32,234 nucleotides of DNA. Source: Emiliania huxleyi CCMP1516 (lineage: Eukaryota > Haptophyta > Isochrysidales > Noelaerhabdaceae). Positions 17,029-28,978 of the stretch are shown piece after piece. The stretch is from the NCBI RefSeq assembly GCF_000372725.1, contig NW_005200746.1, positions 58,570-90,803 of the forward strand, written 5' to 3'. The notes beneath the pieces were generated by a model. It saw only the letters and a list, made by a program, of their open reading frames with translations, did not search any database and had not been told where the DNA came from. Positions within the stretch are counted from its first letter, which is position 1. Every line of letters begins with the position of its first letter. The position numbers and the translations under genes are program-made.

Positions 17029-20000
17029 ATGGCGCCGCAAGTCGACGATGAGGCTGGCAGCGATTCACCTGCAGCCGCGGGCGCAGGCGGCGGAGACGCG
17101 TCTGGGATGCCATCGTCCACACCGCTCAAGTCTCGTCTCGGCCTGAGGTACGAGTACTCAGTGATGGCGGACGCCGACCAAGCGTTCAAGCTCGAGCTGC
17201 GAGGCGTCGAGCAGCACCCTGGCTACGAAGCGTTCCCGGCAAAGGAGACTCTTCGGCTGAGCAGCACCGAGTTTACCGCGTGGTGGAACGACTTCATCGA
17301 GGACGGGCGGAAAAACGGCACAGCTAAGGATGCGTGTGGCGGCCAGCAAGATGGGAAGGCGATTGCAATGAAGTCCGGCTTTATTGACGCGAGAAGCTTC
17401 TTGAAGCAACCCGAGAAGCGCATCAAGGTTTCAGATGGCGACGCCTGCATCACCTGGACCATCACCCGGCGCGACATCTCGGCCACGACGTCCCAGCTGC
17501 CGCGGCGACCGCCTTCCACGAAACCTCTGCCGCGAGCACCGGGTGGCAGCGAGGCGCCGCCAGTCCACCGCGAGTCGTCGCTGAGCAAGAGTGTGCATCG
17601 CCTCGCGGCCGCCCGCCTCGCTCACTCCTGCGGCGCAGCGCTCACTCCCCAACCCACCCTGGCGGCAGGCGTGCTCGTGCTCGGAGCGAGCGCGGAGGAT
17701 CTCGGCCTCACCATCGGCCCACCACGGGCCAGCCTCTACCGCCTCGACACGGCGGTCGGACCGCTCGGTGATTTGCACGCATTCCTCTGCGCGGCGGGTG
17801 GGCATCCCGATCCGCAGGAACGGCACGAGGTGATGTGTGCGCTCCTGCGGCGCCTGCACGATGGCGGCGGCACCTTCTCTTTGAGCGCGCTTGAGGATGT
17901 CGTGGCGACGAGGGTGCGCCTCGCCGCCTGAGACCGTCACCACCACACACCTCCTTGACGCTCTTTCGCGTCCGCAGGTGGCGGATTGGACGTCGCGTGG
18001 CAAGGCTGCGCTCGAAGAGGAGTCGACGGCGCAGGACAGCCGAAGGGGCGAGCTGCAAGACGAGCAACGCAAGGCGAGGAGGGCCTCGGACGTGCCAGCG
18101 CTCGCAAGGATCAAGGGCTCGCTCAAGACAGTACAAAAAGAGATCGAGAAGCTCGACTACCGTCTCGGCGACCTGTACGTGTGCAGGCCCTTTATGGGCG
18201 AGCCGCCCTCCGAGCTGGCAGGCACGGCGTTTGAAGAGAAGAGCCACGGCGACCCGCTGTCGACGCTTCCCACGCTCGAGGACGAGTCCGGGTCCACACT
18301 CAAGGACGGCATCTACGCGTACTTTCCAACAAGCGGGGAGGGCAGCAGCAGCGTGGCGCCCACGGCGCGGCCATACAAGGCGCTGGTCTTCGTGAGCGAG
18401 GCGGAGGACGAGATCGATGCGCCAGACGAGCTCGAGACGAACGTGCGGATCGTGTACGAGGTCGTCGACGGCAGCGGACGCGTGTTGCTGCCTGATGCGC
18501 ATGCCATGCTCGGTCCCCCCCCCCCCCCTCTCAGGCATGGCTTGGTTGTCTTTTTGTTCCTGTTTTGGTGTGTGTGTCCTGGTTTCTCCTTGGTTGCTTG
18601 GGGGAGGCTTCGCGGTGCTTGCGGTGGTTCTTGGTGTGTGGTGGATGGGTCGTGGCTTTCTAATCGGGTAATTGTTTTCCCAGATAGTTTGGTTTTACTG
18701 AGNNNNNNNNNNNNNNNNNNNNNNNNNNNNNNNNNNNNNNNNNNNNNNNNNNNNNNNNNNNNNNNNNNNNNNNNNNNNNNNNNNNNNNNNNNNNNNNNNN
18801 NNCACACCCACACGCCAGTACTCACCCTCCTCTCGCCTCCCTGCACCCCGCACCGCAGCCATCGACCGCGACAGCGGGGTGTACGATGCGCTCCTCGTCT
18901 CCGTCGAGCCCGCCGAGTTCTCCAGCAGCGTCCTCTTTGGCGACCGTCTCCGCTGCCGCTCAGTCACCGTCCGCGAGTACCTTGACGGCACGGCTGACAA
19001 GTGGCGAGCGCATTGCGTGGTGCTCTGCACGGACGCGCCGCCGTCGTTCGATGCCGGAGCACCTTCGCAGGAGACGTTTGAGGACGTCAAGTCCAAGGCG
19101 GGGGCGATGTTGATCGAGGCTTCGAGGACGCCGCCGCATGAAACCACTTTGCGTCGCATCGTCGCGTGCTGCGTCGAGAAGAGCGACATGAAGGCTGCCG
19201 TGCAGGCCCGCGTGGCGGAGGACGTGGCGGCGGGCCACCTCAGCATTGAGGCCGACTGGTCGGTGGAGGACCCGGTCGAGGAGAGCGGCGTGTGGAAGGT
19301 GCTGGCGACTTACAAGGCGCCGCCGATGCCACCGGGCGAGGAGGAGGAGCTAGCGGCGGTGCGCGGCCCGTCATGGGAGCAGGCGAAGGTGGCGGAGGCG
19401 TTGCTGCGACGGACACGCGCGATGCTTGGCGAGCAAGGTGTCAACTTCGACAAGTTCAGCGACATGCAGTTCCTCATTCTCGTCCCTGCCTTCAAAACGC
19501 TCCGGGCGCAGACTGCCTTCCGCGTGCGGCGAGCGGGGCTGACCGAGCGGGGCAGCACGGACGACGAGTTCTCCAAGGTGATCATGCACGAAACCGGCAA
19601 ATCGGCCACGTACTTCGAAAAGTTCAAGGCCAAGGCGATCGAGGACGATGGCACCACCCTCTTTGTCATCATTGCCGATGAGTGCCACTACTCGCCCACG
19701 CGGGTAAAACTCCCCCGCCTGCCCCACCATTTTCTCCCGATCTCTACCCTCCTCTCTCACCACCGACAGGGTGGCTACCAGTCGGCATACGTCAACGACG
19801 AGCAGCTGCTTACCCTTCCGAACCTCGTCGTCCTCCTCAACTCGGCTACGCCGTTCAACTGCCTCACCTCCAAGTCGCGTATCACGGGCTCCCTCATCTC
19901 GGACTCGTGGTGCGACCCTCTCTCGCTCGAGCCCGGCCACGAGGACCCCACGTCCAACATCATCCGCTGGCGCCCCGGTGGCCGCGGTCGCTACCGAGAC

Positions 20001-23000
20001 ATCGATTTCTTCGTCAACTCCATCGCCTTCTCCGCGCCTGAGGGCAAGCGCGAGATGAGCCTCGCCTACCAGGTGAGCGGCGTCGAGACGGCCGTGCCGC
20101 CCGTGTGCATCGACGGCCGATTTGGTAGCATGCAGCACGTCGCCAAGTACATCACCGAGCTACTTGAGGCCCAAGAGGCGCCCTACCCCCCAGCCCGCTC
20201 TCGCCACGGAATACACCTGCTTTAACCGCCTTACTCGTGTTGCACGTACAGGCGCCGCTCGCGTGCAAGTACGACAAGAACGCGGCGCCCAAGGACGTGT
20301 CTGACACCGGACGCTTCAGCTTCGTGGCGAAAGGCACCGCCGCCATGCACGTCCTCCTCCGTGGGGACGATCACTCGGTGCTGCCGTTGCTCGGTTTCGC
20401 CGAGTGGCAAGTTGACTTCCTCCCCCTCGCAGTGCCCCTCGTGGCGGCGAATCCCGCCGACATCGATCGCGACCACCCGATTGCTGCGCAACGGTTGCGC
20501 TCGGACACGAACTTTGCGGACAAGTTCAGCAAATTCAATGGGCAGTTTGGCTCGCGCAAGAAGCGGACCAAGACGAAGGCTGTCGGACAGCTCGTGACGG
20601 CGAAGCAAACCAGCAAGACGGCGAAATCCATCGTCGTCCAAGACGGCCACCTGTGCGCCACCACCCCCAGTCTCCCTCTGATGACATAAGCCCCACAGAG
20701 ACTTAGCAGTAGTCTCTCGCTCCGCAACAGGTTCATGTGCGACTACCTCCTCTCGCTCGCCTACTATGCCCTCTTGCGCGTCGGTGTCGGATGGCACCAG
20801 CCAGGCGCTGCGATGTTGCTCGATCTCGACGTATCTCTCTCCCGCCTCAAGGACGCCAAGTCGATCGACGAGCTCTTTGGCAGCAGCGTTGTGCCGGCGG
20901 AAGAGCTGAGCGCGCCGGCAGGAGCGCGGTTTCGGACGCTGCTGCGCCACCTGGCGGTGGGACAGCCCGGCCTGGCATGCTGCAACGGCATGACGCTCAA
21001 GAGCTACGACATGACGGCGCTGCTGGTCGACCACCTGTACGAGAAGGAGCTGGCGCGCGCGAAGGAGGGGATCGCGCTTCGCGAGGGTGGCTCTGAGGAG
21101 GAGGAGGAGGAGCCGACGCAACCGCGGCAAATCACCGAGGACGAGGCTCTGCGCTACATCTTTGAGCAGAAGCTGGCGGGTGAGCGCAAGGCCAAGACGA
21201 CGACGGACGAGGAAAGCTGGTTCACCGAGACCGACCGCAACGTCCTCGCGCTGCTCGACCAGACGCGCAACGCGCGAGGCCGCATCTGGGGGCAAATGAT
21301 CCTGATGCGCGTGTACGAGAACCAGGAGAACATGACCATGCAGACCGTGCTGCGCGATGCGCTCGGGAAGCTCGGCCTCGCGACTCCAGGGGGTAGCGAC
21401 GTGCGGGCGTTCTCGGTGCTTTCGGACATCAAGGACACGAAAATCGCGAAGGACATCGAGCCCTACTTTCTCAACGCGTTTGACCTTCACCGCGCCCTCG
21501 GAAGCGACGAGGATCCCAACGAGGCAAAATCGCCATTAACCTCTCCAACCCCCTCCCCCCCCCCCACCGAATCTCATCTCATGTCTGCACACACCGCTGC
21601 AGGCCTGGGGCTTCGACCGCAACGGTGAGGTGTGCAAGCTTCCGGAAAATTCGCCGCGGTTGACGCTGCAGGACATCCTCGATCGGAAGCTCGCCTCGTA
21701 CCAGCGAGAGTCGGCGCAGGGCGTGCGCGCGCCCCGCGCCGAGCTGAGCTACGCCGACCTCCACAACGTGCCGATGCTGCTCATCGTGACCGAGAAGGCG
21801 CGCATGGGCGACACCTTCCCGCACTCGCTCGTGAGCCTCGACCTGCGCCTGCGCACGGCCGGCACCCTCACCGCGTTCATGCAGGAGCTCGGCCGCATGT
21901 GCCGCTACCCGGCGACGCGGCTGCTGCACGACGCGACCAAGCCTCTTAGCGTGAGCGGAGTGCTCGCCGCGCTCGGTGCCGCCGACGCCGCCGCTCGGTC
22001 CGCCGCTGAGACGGAGATGTCCGGGGCAGCGGAGGATGACATCGACGCGGCAGTCCGAGCTGCGGCCGACGCCAGGCGGCTGCTGGAGCTCGAGCTGCCG
22101 ATGATGGTCGTGCTTGCCGGCGGCACAGACCAGGACATCGTCGCGCACGTCCACTCCCTGCCCGAGCTCCGCACGGAGCTGCGCAAGCTGCTTGACCCAC
22201 AGCTGCGCAAGCAGGACGACCCGCTGCGGAGGCTGATCGATGGCGGCGTGGTCAAGCACTTCGACTTGCACTGCTACTTCGACCGGCTGCCACGCGCGAT
22301 CGTCCGTAAGGACGTGCAGAAGCTGCTGGTGGACGGCATCCGTGTCAAGGAGTCGAGGGCGCCGAACTCCTCCAGCACTTCGACTCTGCAGTGCGTGCTG
22401 ATGAAGGATGGGCTGGACATGTACATGAAGCCCACGGGTCGCCGCAAGGACACCAACAAAAAGCTGCTCGAAGGCATCACCGACCATGTCAATCCGCTAC
22501 ACGACTACACTAAGTACGAGCCGACACGGGCTGACGATGCCGACGACGGGAAGAAGACCCCTCACTACGACGCGGTCTCTTCTCACCAGCAGCACCCCAA
22601 CCGGCTACTCCTCTTCGCCGAGTGCCAGATTGGTAAGACCGGCGCGTACCTGTACTACCTCACGCGGCTGGCGGAGGAGGTTCGCGGGTCGAACGAGCCG
22701 TCCATTGTCAAGTCGGAGATCGACGGCCGCTGGAGCTGGTTCTTCCCGTACTGGGAGGACATCAGAGAGCAACAGCAGCCACGCCTCAAGTGCGCGAACG
22801 ACACCGCATTCTATAGCAGACAACTGTCACCGACCCTCCTCCGCCCCGTCCACAGGTACTCGGAGCCAAAGCAAGGCCACTACTACCAGATGGTGGCCGA
22901 GGGGCGGATGTCGAAGCTGCAGGAGCTTGTGGCCTCGCCGACGACCTGGGCCACCGACTACTGCGACTGGCTGCTGAGCCCGGAGGGCGAGTTGATCGTC

Positions 23001-25854
23001 TCGACGACGGGTCGCGAGCTTGTCAAGGCTTTGCGCGACAAACTGCTGCCGGCCGAGGGAGCGCCTGTGCTGATGCCAATCGACGGAGCCACTCGCGCTC
23101 TGATGAGCGGCTCGGAGGCGGAGAAGACTCTCCGTGACTGCGTCGACTGGGACGGGCGGATGGCCGGCCTCCGCGAGCTGGGCGAGAACATCGGCGCGCT
23201 CCAGCAGCCGGGGTTCAACCCGGCCGCAGCGATCTGGGACTTGCCGCCGCCGACTCAGCGCGGCACGCCGATCAAGACGCCGAGCGAGGGCTTGCGCGCG
23301 CAGCACGAACCTCCGTCACGAGGGGAGGACCGCTCGTCGGACGTGGTTGACGTCACCGTGAGGGCCACGCCGTACGGCGTCGACGGCGCGGAGCTGCTCG
23401 AGCCAGGCTTCACGTGCCGGCTGCACGTGCCAGGCTGGATGAAGAGGACCTCTCCGGTGAGGAGGACCCTGTGGGTGGATGAGGAGGACCTCTCCGGTGC
23501 TGCCGTCGACGCCGATGGCCTTGCCGTGCGGTGGATGTTCACCTGCTCCTACGGGGGCGCGCAGAAGGTGACCATCCGCTTGAACCGCGACCGTGCGATG
23601 GCGACGCTGGAGCGGACACAGTACGTGCAGGTGCTCATGCTGCGGCCGCGCGAGGACGATCGAGCGGCGTTTGACGCGTATCTCCGATGCTGGTGTGCGC
23701 GCATACACCTGGTGACTGCGCTGCACACACTCACAAGTACGTTCCCCTCCCCCCATCCCATCCCGCAGGGGCTCGATGTACATCATCGCGGAGATGCCTC
23801 CGACGATGCTCGTTCGCTACGCGGGCGATGCGACGCCCCGCGAGCTAAAGGTCGAGGTAGGCCGCATCGGCTACGCGCGCCTCGTCTGCCAGCTTCTCGC
23901 GAACCAGCTCGGGCTGGACGAGATATGGATGCTCGACGACAACGTTGAGCGCTGCTGGGCGATCGATGTTGACCCGCACTCCACGTTGCCACGCACTGGC
24001 GAGGACGGCGTGGTGAAGCTGCGCGAGTGCGGCTTCGCCACCGTCATGCAGGGCATGGAGCTACTTCTGGACCGCGGCGGCCGTAGCGACGTCAACGAGG
24101 GCTTGCCACTTGTCTCGTCGGCGTCTGGGGCCGCCACCGAGCGCATCACCTTCGACGCCCAGAGCGAGCAGGGGAAGTCACCCGCGCGTCGGCCCCTTGC
24201 CGATGGTGACTTGCTCGTGGCCCGTGGCGGAAGCAGCGGGCCTGCCGCTGCCGACGGGCCGCTAACCTCGCTTCGCCAGTACAGCGGCGGTGAGCTCGCA
24301 TACGGCATCATTGGTATGCAGCGCGACGACCCTCGCAACCGGCTGCGGCAGCGGCGCGGCTTCCTGGCGACTCACTCCGTCTACTCGTTCTTCCTGCTCA
24401 ACGTGCGCGCGACGCTGGACAAGGGCGTCCTCTATCCGGCAAAGGCCATCTGGGAGGTGTGTGCCCAGCTGTGTTGCGCTGAGCTACTGCGTATTGCTAA
24501 GCCCCACACTGGCCTGCGCAGGACATCGAGTTTTTGCACATGGTTGATGATGCCGGTCTCGCCATCTGCAAGTTCAGCCGCTACGTGCACAAGAAGCACC
24601 ACCTGCGAGGTAACTCGCCCGTCCCGCCACCGCCCACGCCAACGCTCGAGGAGATGCTGGAGCACACGCAGCACGGCATGTACCGCAAGGGTTGGCAGCC
24701 CGTCACTTATCCCACAGACCCCGACCACGTGTGGCTCGAGAACCTCCAGCCGCTTCTGGAGCAGCGCCAGGGCGGGTCGCGCTTGGTGCTGATCGTGCTG
24801 CAGATGCCCGAGGACGCCCTCGAGGTCTCGGAATCAGATCCGAAGTCCTTGCTCGCCCACTTGAACATTTGGTGCAGAACGAGCAATTTCGAGCAGGCAT
24901 TACTTCTGGTTCAGGCCAAGTCGGTTGACGGCATGGGAGAGGAGCCGTTCGTGCCACCGGATCAGCCATCCGATGGGTCCGACGCATTGCTGCTACACCG
25001 AATGCCAGGCCTATCCGTGGCGGCGGTGGAGGCGGAGGGCGGGCGGATGGGCTGGATAGCCCCCGACGGCACCGACTACCGCGTCGTCGAGCACGAAGAC
25101 GAGATGTACTACGTGCTCACGCTTCCGCTCAAGGCATCAGGGCCTCTGACAGGCATCAAGCGCCCACTGCCCGACGACGGCGTTGGGGACCGGTTGGGGG
25201 GCGGCAGCAGCAGCGGCGGTGGGAGACCGACGTCTCTTGAGATCGGCGACTACGTCGAAGTCGAGGACTCTGAGAAAGGTTAGCAGAGATGGCCACTTGC
25301 ACCTTCCTCACCTTTTCGCGAGATGACAGCTGTCCGAATCTCTCAATAATAGGCTGGCTTCTCTTCCGTGTCTACTTCTTCGTCCACAAGTCAGACGGGC
25401 TGCACGACGTCCGTTTGGTGACGGGTAGAGAACATCAGATAAGCGAACCGTCCCCCGGATCTGGAATCTCGCTTGAATCTCGGCATAGGTCAAGGAGGAC
25501 GAGCTCGACTATCTCTTGCCCACTCCAGAACTAGAGACCGGCAGCAACGGCCGCGTCGGCGTCGAGCAGATCTTCTTCCGTCGCAACAGCGACGGCAGCC
25601 TCGACCGCATCCGACGTGCGGGCTCATTGGATGATCGTGACGTGTCGTGGACGCACCCCATAGGCAGCCTCGCATTCCCTGATGACATGCGTCCGGTCTC
25701 GGCGGACGACGTGCGCGTTGCGAAGCATGGCGCAGAGGGCGGCGCGCTCATCTGGGCTATCGCCTTTGAGGAGCTGGGCCGGATTGAGGCTTGGGCCAAG
25801 AGGCAGTTTGATGGTTTGTCGCTGCCAGGCCCAGGCGGATCGTGGCGCACCGAG
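17029..25854 (+). CDS. Giant protein: permuted SF2 ATPase plus TAGT-type glycosyltransferase
   Basis: ATG at 17029. Exons: 17029-17913, 17978-18512, 18859-19703, 19770-20177, 20252-20652, 20731-21523, 21603-23692, 23769-24456, 24522-25259 (donor uncertain), 25489-25854; about 2,583 codons, all in phase. SF2 motifs: Ia LILVPAFKTLRAQ (about 679), II DECHY (747), III LNSATPF (781), V LLIVTEKARMGDTF (1348), VI QELGRMCRY (1383), and only then a Walker-A-like AECQIGKTGAYLYY (1629). From about 1931 a second domain follows: VRWMFTCSYGG, YVQVLMLRPRED, GSMYIIAEMP, IGYARLVCQLLA, IWMLDDNV (Asp 2042-2043), LATHSVYSFFLLNV, AIWEDIEFLH, ICKFSRY. I read it as a TET/JBP-associated glycosyltransferase (TAGT/GREB1 family), predicted to glycosylate oxidised DNA bases; GREB1 itself is linked to protein O-GlcNAc transfer. 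Family calls come from motif pattern alone. Introns are 64-79 bp except the gapped one and the last; three use GC donors. Confidence 0.7.
18703..18802. other. Assembly gap (100 N)
   Basis: Exactly 100 N, the usual placeholder for unknown length. It lies inside the intron 18513-18858 of the giant gene, after a run of C and a GT-rich stretch, so the exons on both sides appear intact and in phase. Confidence 0.95.
20178..20251 (+). other. GC-AG intron with 7-bp direct repeat
   Basis: AGGCGCC spans both splice sites (donor side GAG then GCGCCC; acceptor CAG then GCGCCG). Phase 0 joins ELLEAQE to APLACKYDKN. The unspliced frame ends in TAA. Confidence 0.7.
25260..25488 (+). other. Longer intron of the giant gene, donor uncertain
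   Basis: The frame upstream ends SEKG and TAG at 25281. A GT donor at 25279 would be out of phase with the only good acceptor (CATAG, 25488). A GT at 25260 or 25254 is in phase, giving DYVE then VKEDELDYLLP. Confidence 0.4.
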
Positions 25855-25925
25855 GCCTAATGGTGTGCGGCCCCTCTCTCTCAGATGCTCTCTCCTAGAC
25901 ATGTCCTGCACTCTTTCGGGCGTAG

Positions 25926-28040
25926 GTGATCACGCATACGCATCTTGAAATGTTCACCTACGAGCTCACCCTCGTCGCTCCTCCTCCGGGCGGCCAAGCA
26001 GTGGGGGGGCCCTCACGGGTGAGTTGGCGCGCTTTATACCTGCAGTTGCGCGCGTAGGTGGCCGGCAGTGGAAGCAAAAGCAGCTGAAGAAGCTCGCGGA
26101 GCATCTCTTCGCTTCGCAGCCGCAACAGCTGGAGCAAGTGCTGTCTCCACGTTTATGCACCGTGCTCGAAAATGCTGCTCGAGCCCTACCCAACCCCTCT
26201 TCCCCGTAGGCCATCTACATGCTCAATGAGGAGGGCGAAGGCGGCGATAGCGGCGGCGGCAGCTCTGGTGGCGGCGCCGGTGGAGGCGACGGCGACGGCG
26301 GCGACGGAGGTGGACGAGGCGGCCGAGGCGGCCGAGGCGGCCGAGGCGGCCGAGGCGGCCGAGGCGGCCGAGGCGGCCGAGGCGGCCGAGGCGGAGAAGT
26401 TGGCGGCGGTGGCAGTGGCGGCGGCGGCGGCTGCAGCAGCGGCGGGAGCGGCGGTGGCAGCGGGAGCGGGATCAGCGGTGGTGGTGGCGCTGGCAGTGGC
26501 GCTGGCAGTGGCGCTGGTAGCAGTGTTGGAGGGCAGTCGAGAGGCACCCAGCAGGCGCAGCCGCCCGTGACGGAGCCGCCGCCGCCACGGCCGCTGCCCC
26601 CCCAGAAGCTGCCGGCGCAGACGCAGCTTGGTGTCGGCGCCCGAGTACGCGTCAAGGGCAAGGGCTATGGCGTCGTGCTGAAGCAGGAGCGGGATGGCGA
26701 CTGGTTGACGGTGCAACTGGACAGCACCGGGGGACCAATCAAGGCGCAATCAACGGCGGTCTTCGCTGCCGGCGTCACCGCCGTCTTCGTCAAGCAGGAG
26801 ACGCCGGCGCCCTCGCCGACGGGTGGGGAAGCGGCCAGCAGCGGCGGCGGTGGCAGCGGCGGCGGTGGCAGCGGCGGCAGTGGCGGCGGCGGCTGCAGTG
26901 GAGGGCAGAAACGGAACTTGTCTCAGTTGGAGCCGACCGCAGAGCTAATGGACCCGGAGGCGGCAGAGGAGAAGCGGCGCCGCGCGGTGGCGGAGCAGGA
27001 GGCGACGGCAGAGAAGGCTCGCCTCGAGCAGGAGGCGGCAGTGGCGGCGGCGGCGGCAGCGGCGGCGGTAGCGGCGGCGGTTGCGGCGGCGGCGGAGGCC
27101 CGCAAGCAAGTAGAGGCCGGGGCTGCGGCCGCGGCGGAGGAGTGGTTGCAGCGGTGCAAGACCGCGCCTCGTCCTCAGCCGCCGCTGCAGCCGCCGCAGC
27201 CGCCGCAGCCGCCGCAGCCGCCGCAGCCGCCGCAGCCGCCGCAGCCGCCGCAGCCGCCGCAGCCGCCGCAGCCGCAGCCGCAGCCGCAGCAGCCGCCGCC
27301 GCAGCAGCGGCCGCCACCGCCACGGCCGCTGCAGGCGAATCAGGAGTCTGCCGAGCAGGTTTTGGCGGCTCCGCCGGCCGTTCCGCCGGTAGGGGTTCCG
27401 CCGCCGGCCGACGTTGGCCTCTTTTCGGTCACGGTCCCACACGGCTGCGTCCCGGGGCAGACTCTCCAGCTCTCCACTCCGGCGGGGAGGATGCACGCCA
27501 TCGTCCCTCCCGGCTGCGGCCCGGGCTCCGTCTTCAACGTACAGCTGCCTCCGCCTCCGCCGCCCCAGCCGCTGGGTGACGTGGCGGCCGCCGCGGCTCG
27601 GGTGGCGGGCGGGGGCGGCGGGGGCGGCGGCGCGGGCTGGGGCGGTCGCGTCGCGGCGGGGTCGCTCGTCGGGTCGCACGGCGAGGAGGCGCCGCTCCCA
27701 CCCCTGCCTGCGCCGTCCCAGAGGGGGACCTGTCCTGACGCGTCCGTGACGTGACCAGGTGCCGCTCGCTTCGACCAAGACTGCGGGCGGCAGCGGCGGC
27801 GGCGCGGCGCGGCGAGGAGGCGGGGCGGCGGGCGCCGCTCCGCCGGCAGGGGCTCCGCCGCCTTCCGACGCCGGCCTCCTCTCGGTCACGGTCCCACACG
27901 GCTGCGTCCCGGGGCAGACTCTCCAGCTCTCCACTCCGGCGGGGAAGATGCACGTCATCGTCCCTCCCGGCTGCGGCCCGGGCTCCGTCTTCAACGTACA
28001 GCTGCCACTCCGGACGCCCTCTGCGCCGCCCGCCCTGTAA
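25926..28040 (+). CDS. Low-complexity protein with SH3-like and duplicated VTVPxG modules
   Basis: Candidate exons 25926-26018, 26058-26161, 26210-27580 and 27759-28040 (TAA). A GC donor at 25855 would link it in phase to the giant gene, so this may be its C-terminus; a separate gene cannot be excluded. The join 26018/26058 is out of phase by one base. Order: LEMFTYELTLVAPPPGG; basic WKQKQLKKLAEHLF; Gly/Arg repeats from a GGCGGCCGA tandem array (26305-26390); a small beta-barrel-like segment VGARVRVKGKGYGVVLKQ (about 26632-26800), reminiscent of KOW/Tudor/SH3 folds; an Ala/Glu coiled coil; a PPQ tract; then two copies of a module with LSVTVPHGCVPGQTLQLSTP and VPPGCGPGSVFNVQLP. The VxVPxGxxPGxxxQ pattern is common in unannotated algal and dinoflagellate proteins. 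Function is unknown. Confidence 0.55.
27378..28006 (+). repeat. Duplicated 172-bp module split by an intron
   Basis: Copies 27378-27549 and 27835-28006 are of equal length with roughly a dozen differences. One lies before and one after intron 27581-27758. The stretch from TCGGTCACGGTCCCACACGG to the GGCGGGGA codon is identical, implying recent duplication or conversion. Confidence 0.9.
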
Positions 28041-28503
28041 GCGTCTCCGGCGCCCCCTCCCTCTCAATTGCGCAGCCACCGCGCGCAGAGCCCCTCGTGC
28101 AAGGGAGTCTTCTTGGCCTCCGTCGCGGACCTCCCGTTTCATGACCGACCATCCCCGGCATGGGTTGCGCCAGCCGCCCCCAAAGGCCTCCACTGCCTCT
28201 GCTCGCGACGTCTCGCCTCGCAATACAGTATATACCGTGTTCCATGATTTATTAATTCGTACCCCATTGCGTTACAGATGCGGGAGATGTGTACGTGTAC
28301 CCCGTTCTGACTGGTTCTGAGAGTTCTGTGACGCGCGCGTAGTGCACACACGGTTAAACCGTGTGTGGCGCGGTGTGTGTGAGCCTGCGAAAGTACAATG
28401 TTTTTCAAGCCTTCCTGCCCGCAGCGCTGCCCGTCCCCGAGGCCCGAGCATCCGGCCCGCTGGAAAAGGCGACGGGAGGAACCGGCAGAGGATGCAGTGA
28501 CGT

Positions 28504-28619
<116 letters not shown>

Positions 28620-28736
28620 GCTCACCCACGCGCACCGGGCCTTGCACTTTAAATGCCGTGGGGCTCCTGTCGTTAGACGTGGAGACGCGAGGGTCGCCCC
28701 CCCTTGCCCCACCACCTCGTGTGTGTGGAGAAGTTT

Positions 28737-28832
28737 ACCTTACCTTACCTTACCTTAGGCCCGCTGGGTGTGCGCTTCTTAGAGTTCCCCGGCCCTGGAT
28801 GTGAGGTTACACCGCACTCCAAGTGCTCCAAG
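28737..28832. repeat. (TTACC)n and dispersed repeat, copy 2
   Basis: Four and a half TTACC units are followed by GTGCGCTTCTTAGAG, CCCCGGCCCTGGATGTG and ACCGCACTCCAAGTGCTCCA, homologous to 16165-16245. The TTACC run is short and internal, so it is not a telomere. Confidence 0.75.
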
Positions 28833-28978
28833 TTTCGAAAAATTACACGTTCCGGGGCGCGACACTGGGCACGGTTGAAGGCGCGCACCGGCACTAACAC
28901 AGGTGTAGGTGGTACACATAAAAAAGAATTCCAAAAAGGGGAACCCCCTGCAGGTCGAAGCCGCCGGAATTGCGCCAC

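Noticed and set aside
16305..17189. 294-codon antisense frame
   Set aside because: Overlaps the first exon of the giant gene and GC-rich upstream repeats; reads as low-complexity shadow.
26172..26749. AAEAAE and PPRPPR repeat frames overlapping the Gly/Arg repeat
   Set aside because: Alternative frames of the same 9-bp tandem array. The frame kept is the one that leads into the SH3-like segment and VTVP modules.
28737..28759. (TTACC)n as telomeric repeat
   Set aside because: Only 4-5 units, internal position, with genes on both sides.
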